From an uncultured Bacteroidota bacterium (lineage in GTDB: Bacteria; Bacteroidota; Bacteroidia; Bacteroidales; P3): a DNA stretch of 12,706 bases. The notes under the pieces were generated by a model that saw only the letters and a program-made list of their open reading frames with translations, was not told the origin of the DNA and did not search any database. Where the stretch lies: NCBI GenBank assembly GCA_902766265.1, contig CACXCY010000176.1, forward strand, positions 1 to 12,706, given 5' to 3'. This document shows, one piece after another, positions 12,157 to 12,706 of this stretch. Each line of letters opens with the position of its first letter. The first letter of the stretch is position 1. The translations under genes and the position numbers were made by a program.

Positions 12157-12706
12157 CTATTGCTTTGCAGGACGGAGGTCAATCATCAGTTCGTCGAGCT
12201 GTGCCTGTGCGATAGGCGCTGGGCTGCCGCTCATCACATCGCGACCCGAGTTGTTCTTGGGAAAAGCGATAAAGTCGCGGATGTTGTCGGCACCACCAAA
12301 CAGGGAGCACAAGCGGTCGAAGCCGAAGGCCAGACCGGCATGTGGCGGAGCGCCGTAGGTGAAGGCATCCATCAGGAAACCAAACTGGGCGTAGGCCTGC
12401 TCGTCGGTGAAGCCAAGGGTATGAAACATCTTGTTCTGCAAGGTACGGTCGTGGATACGGATGGAGCCGCCACCCACCTCGGTGCCATTCATCACAATGT
12501 CGTAAGCGTTGGCACGGATGTCGCCCCAACGGCTGGGGTCGTCGAGCAGCGGCTCGTCCTCCGGTTTGGGGGCGGTGAAGGGATGGTGCATGGCGTAGTA
12601 GCGCTGTGTCTCGTCGTCCCACTCTAACAAAGGGAAGTCGATGACCCAGAGGGGGGCGAACTTCTGCGGGTCGCGCAGGCCGAGCTGCTGGCCCATCTCG
12701 AGGCGC
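12157..12706 (-). CDS. aspS: Aspartate--tRNA ligase, C-terminal third (5' end beyond window)
   Basis: 182 residues are visible, with the frame open through the right edge; a full bacterial AspRS has about 590 residues. The piece covers the end of the bacteria-specific insertion and the class II core: LWVIDFPLLEWDDETQRYYA, MHHPFTAPKPED, then NGTEVGGGSIRIHD with RTLQNKMF, and motif 3 in HAGLAFGFDRLCSLFGG. The close, IAFPKNNSGRDVMSGSPAPI, is typical of bacterial rather than archaeal AspRS. Whether it is an Asp-specific or a non-discriminating (Asp/Asn) enzyme cannot be told from this part. The protein ends RPAKQ and is followed 24 bases later by the nitroreductase-family gene. Confidence 0.97.
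   Translation of the reverse strand, partial: RLEMGQQLGLRDPQKFAPLWVIDFPLLEWDDETQRYYAMHHPFTAPKPEDEPLLDDPSRWGDIRANAYDIVMNGTEVGGGSIRIHDRTLQNKMFHTLGFTDEQAYAQFGFLMDAFTYGAPPHAGLAFGFDRLCSLFGGADNIRDFIAFPKNNSGRDVMSGSPAPIAQAQLDELMIDLRPAKQ

Overview
The window looks like chromosomal DNA from a member of the Bacteroidales (phylum Bacteroidota), of moderately high GC. Four things point there: a secreted protein with a type IX secretion (T9SS) type A C-terminal sorting domain, promoter boxes of the Bacteroidota form TAnnTTTG, almost no Shine-Dalgarno (SD) sequences, and a methylmalonyl-CoA mutase of the propionate/succinate pathway. I cannot name a genus. No tRNA, rRNA, insertion sequence, prophage or CRISPR array is visible.

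Layout. Positions 1-1214 (+) hold the C-terminal part of methylmalonyl-CoA mutase. Positions 1297-4779 (+) encode an 1160-residue, T9SS-exported protein of the C10 (streptopain) peptidase family whose catalytic Cys is replaced by Ser. A strong hairpin at 4799-4834 separates it from a convergent LysE-family exporter (4865-5509, -). Divergent from that exporter is a 275-residue protein (5634-6461, +) that reads like the two ends of PurL joined without its ATP-binding middle. The 250-base gap 6462-6711 carries three tandem 23-bp palindromic repeats and a terminator-like hairpin.

From about 6700 to the right edge everything is on the minus strand and mostly concerns translation. In transcription order it runs: aspS (partial), a nitroreductase-family protein, infC, rpmI, rplT, rplS, a terminator, bcp with its own -7 box, and thrS with its own -7 box and a leader of about 147 nt. 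infC, rpmI, rplT and rplS supply initiation factor 3 and ribosomal proteins bL35, bL20 and bL19. thrS and aspS supply aminoacyl-tRNA synthetases.

The points most worth a second look are: the C10-family protein with a Ser in the Cys position; the mini-PurL protein; an infC gene with no usable AUG/GUG/UUG start, apparently initiated at AUA behind an AGGAG; the same AGGAG plus 9-nt arrangement at thrS; a structured 160-nt leader before rplT; and the 23-bp palindromic tandem repeats. Function calls rest on recognising family motifs by eye; no database search was run.
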